From the NCBI RefSeq assembly GCF_049389645.1, contig NZ_CP186540.1, positions 186,001 through 250,000 on the forward strand: a DNA stretch of 64,000 bases, given 5' to 3'. Position 1 is the stretch's first letter. Each line of letters opens with the position of its first letter. Source of the DNA: Alkalibacterium sp049389645 (GTDB lineage: Bacteria > Bacillota > Bacilli > Lactobacillales > Carnobacteriaceae_A). Positions 61,690 through 64,000 of this stretch are shown one piece after another. The notes beneath the pieces are model-generated. The model was not told the origin of the DNA and searched no databases. It saw only the letters and a program-made list of their open reading frames with translations. Made by a program: the position numbers and the translations under genes.

Positions 61690-63645
61690 TTAATTTTTCT
61701 GGTCTAACCAGATATGTTTTTCCAGCGTTTTCAACGGAGTGAGCGGATGTCCGCCCCCTTCAAAGAATTTGCCAAAGAACTCAACGTATTGCAGACGAGA
61801 TGAATGCACGTATGCACTCAAGAACGTCAACGCTATATTAAGCGTGTGTAGGGCAACAATAATCACTACCCCTACTGTAAATCTGGCATAGACGGGTAAG
61901 AAACCTATGATCATGTTGAAGGCCATAGCAATATTTGCACTCGCTACACCTAAAGCCATCAAACGTGTATAAGACACGATATCTCCGACATAACCTGAAA
62001 TGCCATACAAATTATAAGCACCTAAGCCTACTCCAAGCGCCGTGTTTGGTGTTGAAATAGCACTGAAGACAAGAATACCAATAGCATTAACAACAACAAT
62101 TCCAATTCCTATCTGTGTCATTAATGTGCTATCGATCAGCAAGGATCCCGCTACCCATAAGATAAATCCAACGAGCATCATTGCCCAAGCATAACCATCA
62201 ATATATGAAGATGCTCTTTGACCTTGGCGATTTTTTATGATCCCATTTAAAATAAGACCATAAAGTAGTTGGACTAATCCCATCACAACCGAGATTATCA
62301 TTATCAGTAAGACATCCTCTTGTAATGACAGCACTTGAAATGGCAACTCGATTCCAAACAAACTACCGAAAAATATGCCGAATGCCATAGTCGGATACGA
62401 AAGCACATGCAAGAATTTAACAAAATTCCCAGTAGATCCTTCAATGTTAAATACCTTCATAGAGAACAATGTTGCGCCAAAGAGTAATAATCCGTAACCT
62501 AAATCGGCAGCCATCATTCCAAAGAATATCATGAAAAACGGCATCATAAGAGGTGTAGGATCAACTTCATTGTATTGCGGATAACTGAACATCTGTGTAA
62601 TCATCTCAAAAGGTTGAACTATTTTATTGTTTTTCAAGACGATTGGCACTTCTTTGTACTCTTCTATCTTGACATCATCAGTTAAGATAGCGACTTCGCT
62701 TTCTCCTACTTCTTGACTAATATTATTTTTGAGGTTTTGAATTTTTTCTTCTTCAATCCAACCCGTCAATAAGAATAAGTGAGGACTATCAATCAAAATA
62801 TCTTTGGCTTTATTTCTTTCAGATAAGTTGTAATAATATTCTTCCGCCAATTGTAAATCTAGATAAACTGACTTCCAAGCACTCATTTCTTTCTTTATTT
62901 TACTTATGCCTTCTCTTATCTCTTTTTGTTCTAAAAGATTTCGATATAGAGCATCTTCCGGTAAAACGTCATAAAGGTATTTCAATTCTCTGAAACTGTA
63001 TTGACTGATACTATCCTTTAAGCCTTTAAGTTCATCTTTTGGAAGTATGAATAAATAAGCAATTTCATCGCTTCGTCTGTATACTTCGTCATGATAAATC
63101 TTACCGTTTTCTTTGATTGTGTTTACAAGTGGTTCTGAATGTTCTTTGTCTATCGTTCCGATCATGACATGCATCAATTTAAACTGACTTACTTCCTCGG
63201 GCATAAAATTGAGTCCACGCCATTTTCTTAAAAACTGTTCTTCTTGTTTCAGGTTTTTAAGTTCTTCATCAAGTTTGTTTAATTGTTGTTCTTTTACTGA
63301 AACTTGATGAATCAACGCATCAATATTCGCTTGTTCAACACGTTTTTCTAATTCAGTTAAAGCGAAAACTTCCCGCTTAGACTTAAGTTTTTCAATTAAT
63401 CCAGGTTTGGCAACATGATCATCTAAATAATCAATAGAATATTCAATGTCCGACAATTTACTCTGATAATTGATTTCTTCCGAATCAGATGTTTCTCTGG
63501 TAAAACCTATTAACAAATTTTCTTCAACCTTGTCAGCAAGTGGAATGATTTGGAGACTCTGCATCTCCTGAACACTTTTCAAGACATTATCTTTATGAAC
63601 ATGTTCTGCCAATAAAGTTAATTTTTTCATTTTAGCTATTGCCAT
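61690..63645 (-). CDS. ntpI: V-type ATPase membrane subunit I (a subunit)
   Basis: Subunit I is the stator that offers the ion half-channels. The 651-residue protein has a soluble N-terminal half with long coiled coils (about 90-140 and 240-280) and a C-terminal half with about eight helices, including GMMAADLGYGLLLFG, and VSYTRLMALGVASANIAMAF, where the conserved Arg faces the ring. It ends with VEFFGKFFEGGGHPLTPL, a family hallmark. The ATG overlaps the ntpF end by 14 bases, with GGAGG 12 bases upstream. Confidence 0.96.
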   Translation of the reverse strand: MAIAKMKKLTLLAEHVHKDNVLKSVQEMQSLQIIPLADKVEENLLIGFTRETSDSEEINYQSKLSDIEYSIDYLDDHVAKPGLIEKLKSKREVFALTELEKRVEQANIDALIHQVSVKEQQLNKLDEELKNLKQEEQFLRKWRGLNFMPEEVSQFKLMHVMIGTIDKEHSEPLVNTIKENGKIYHDEVYRRSDEIAYLFILPKDELKGLKDSISQYSFRELKYLYDVLPEDALYRNLLEQKEIREGISKIKKEMSAWKSVYLDLQLAEEYYYNLSERNKAKDILIDSPHLFLLTGWIEEEKIQNLKNNISQEVGESEVAILTDDVKIEEYKEVPIVLKNNKIVQPFEMITQMFSYPQYNEVDPTPLMMPFFMIFFGMMAADLGYGLLLFGATLFSMKVFNIEGSTGNFVKFLHVLSYPTMAFGIFFGSLFGIELPFQVLSLQEDVLLIMIISVVMGLVQLLYGLILNGIIKNRQGQRASSYIDGYAWAMMLVGFILWVAGSLLIDSTLMTQIGIGIVVVNAIGILVFSAISTPNTALGVGLGAYNLYGISGYVGDIVSYTRLMALGVASANIAMAFNMIIGFLPVYARFTVGVVIIVALHTLNIALTFLSAYVHSSRLQYVEFFGKFFEGGGHPLTPLKTLEKHIWLDQKN

Positions 63646-63958
63646 ATTTACGCAATACCTCCTCTGCTATTCGATTGGCTATTGTATCTTTCTTTTCTTT
63701 ATAAGCAGCATCGAATTTTACAGTTTCTTCCTGGACCGTTTCATCTATTACTATTTCATCTTTTCTTAAAGCTATTCCAAGCTCGTCATACTTTTCTTTC
63801 TGGTATTTCGCTACTTCTTGCTCTGTAAGATTTTTGTGAGTATTTATTTCTTGTTCTTTATACTCTTCAATTTCTCTTATCTCGATTTCAGCATTCGCAC
63901 GTAGTTCAACAACTCTGGCTTCTGCTTCTTTAACATAATTTATAGCTTCTCGGTTCAT
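63632..63958 (-). CDS. ntpF: V-type ATPase subunit G/H-like stalk protein NtpF
   Basis: The 108-residue protein is nearly all charged helix (EAEARVVELRANAEIEI and following heptads), as expected of the partner of subunit E in the peripheral stalk. Its place first in the operon equals ntpF of E. hirae. GGGGGAAG lies five bases before the ATG. The 42 bases further right show no promoter; the operon start may lie beyond the window. Confidence 0.88.
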   Translation of the reverse strand: MNREAINYVKEAEARVVELRANAEIEIREIEEYKEQEINTHKNLTEQEVAKYQKEKYDELGIALRKDEIVIDETVQEETVKFDAAYKEKKDTIANRIAEEVLRKYGNS

Positions 63959-64000
63959 TTTCTTCCCCCTTTCAAAAAAATGGACGCAGCTAACAAGCTT

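Overview
The window is a low-GC Firmicutes chromosome segment with no rRNA, tRNA, CRISPR array, insertion sequence or intact prophage that I could see. The proteins look like Lactobacillales. There is a complete V-type ATPase operon in the Enterococcus hirae ntp order, its rotor subunit carries Na+-ligand residues, and several surface proteins have very acidic extracellular stretches. I infer a salt- and alkali-tolerant member near Carnobacteriaceae/Enterococcaceae (Alkalibacterium or Marinilactibacillus style), but the genus is a guess. Almost everything is on the minus strand; only a HAD phosphatase and rpmB are on the plus strand.

Layout from left to right (transcription mostly runs right to left). 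1-6.7 kb: der (cut by the window edge), an S1-domain protein, cmk, a LysM membrane protein, recQ and ypbB, in the same order as in Bacillus subtilis. 6.8-7.9 kb: the riboflavin importer ribU behind an FMN riboswitch with its own promoter and terminator. 7.9-12.6 kb: a ResDE/SrrAB-type two-component system, rluB and the condensin partners scpB/scpA. 12.6-19 kb: ribT, lysA, punA, deoB, xerD, fur, cvfB. 19-26 kb: pyk, pfkA, dnaE and a DUF59 protein, with an unexplained structured sequence between pfkA and pyk. 26-29.3 kb: a HAD phosphatase, a decayed small gene and an HrtAB-like ABC exporter. 29.3-35.4 kb: an oligopeptide importer operon (oppDFBCA). 35.4-41.1 kb: acpP, plsX, recG, fakA and an Asp23-family gene. 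41.1-49.1 kb: rpmB, thiN, rpe, rsgA, prkC, prpC, rsmB, fmt. 49.1-53.8 kb: priA, coaBC, rpoZ, gmk. 53.8-55.2 kb: a patatin-like lipase. 55.3-64 kb: the ntpFIKECGABD V-ATPase operon.

Most of this is conserved housekeeping content arranged in two B. subtilis-like synteny blocks (der to fur, and acpP to gmk), joined by the glycolytic/dnaE block, transporter genes and the ATPase. Genes are tightly packed: many overlap by a few bases or have their Shine-Dalgarno sequence inside the last codons of the gene before, so translational coupling is common. TTG and GTG starts are frequent, and prpC appears to start with CTG.

I did not find a clear, previously undescribed multi-gene system. The points most worth a second look are the structured pfkA-pyk intergenic sequence, the apparent CTG start of prpC, the extra hairpins in the ribU leader, the hairpin between ntpK and ntpE, and the gene remnant beside the HAD phosphatase.
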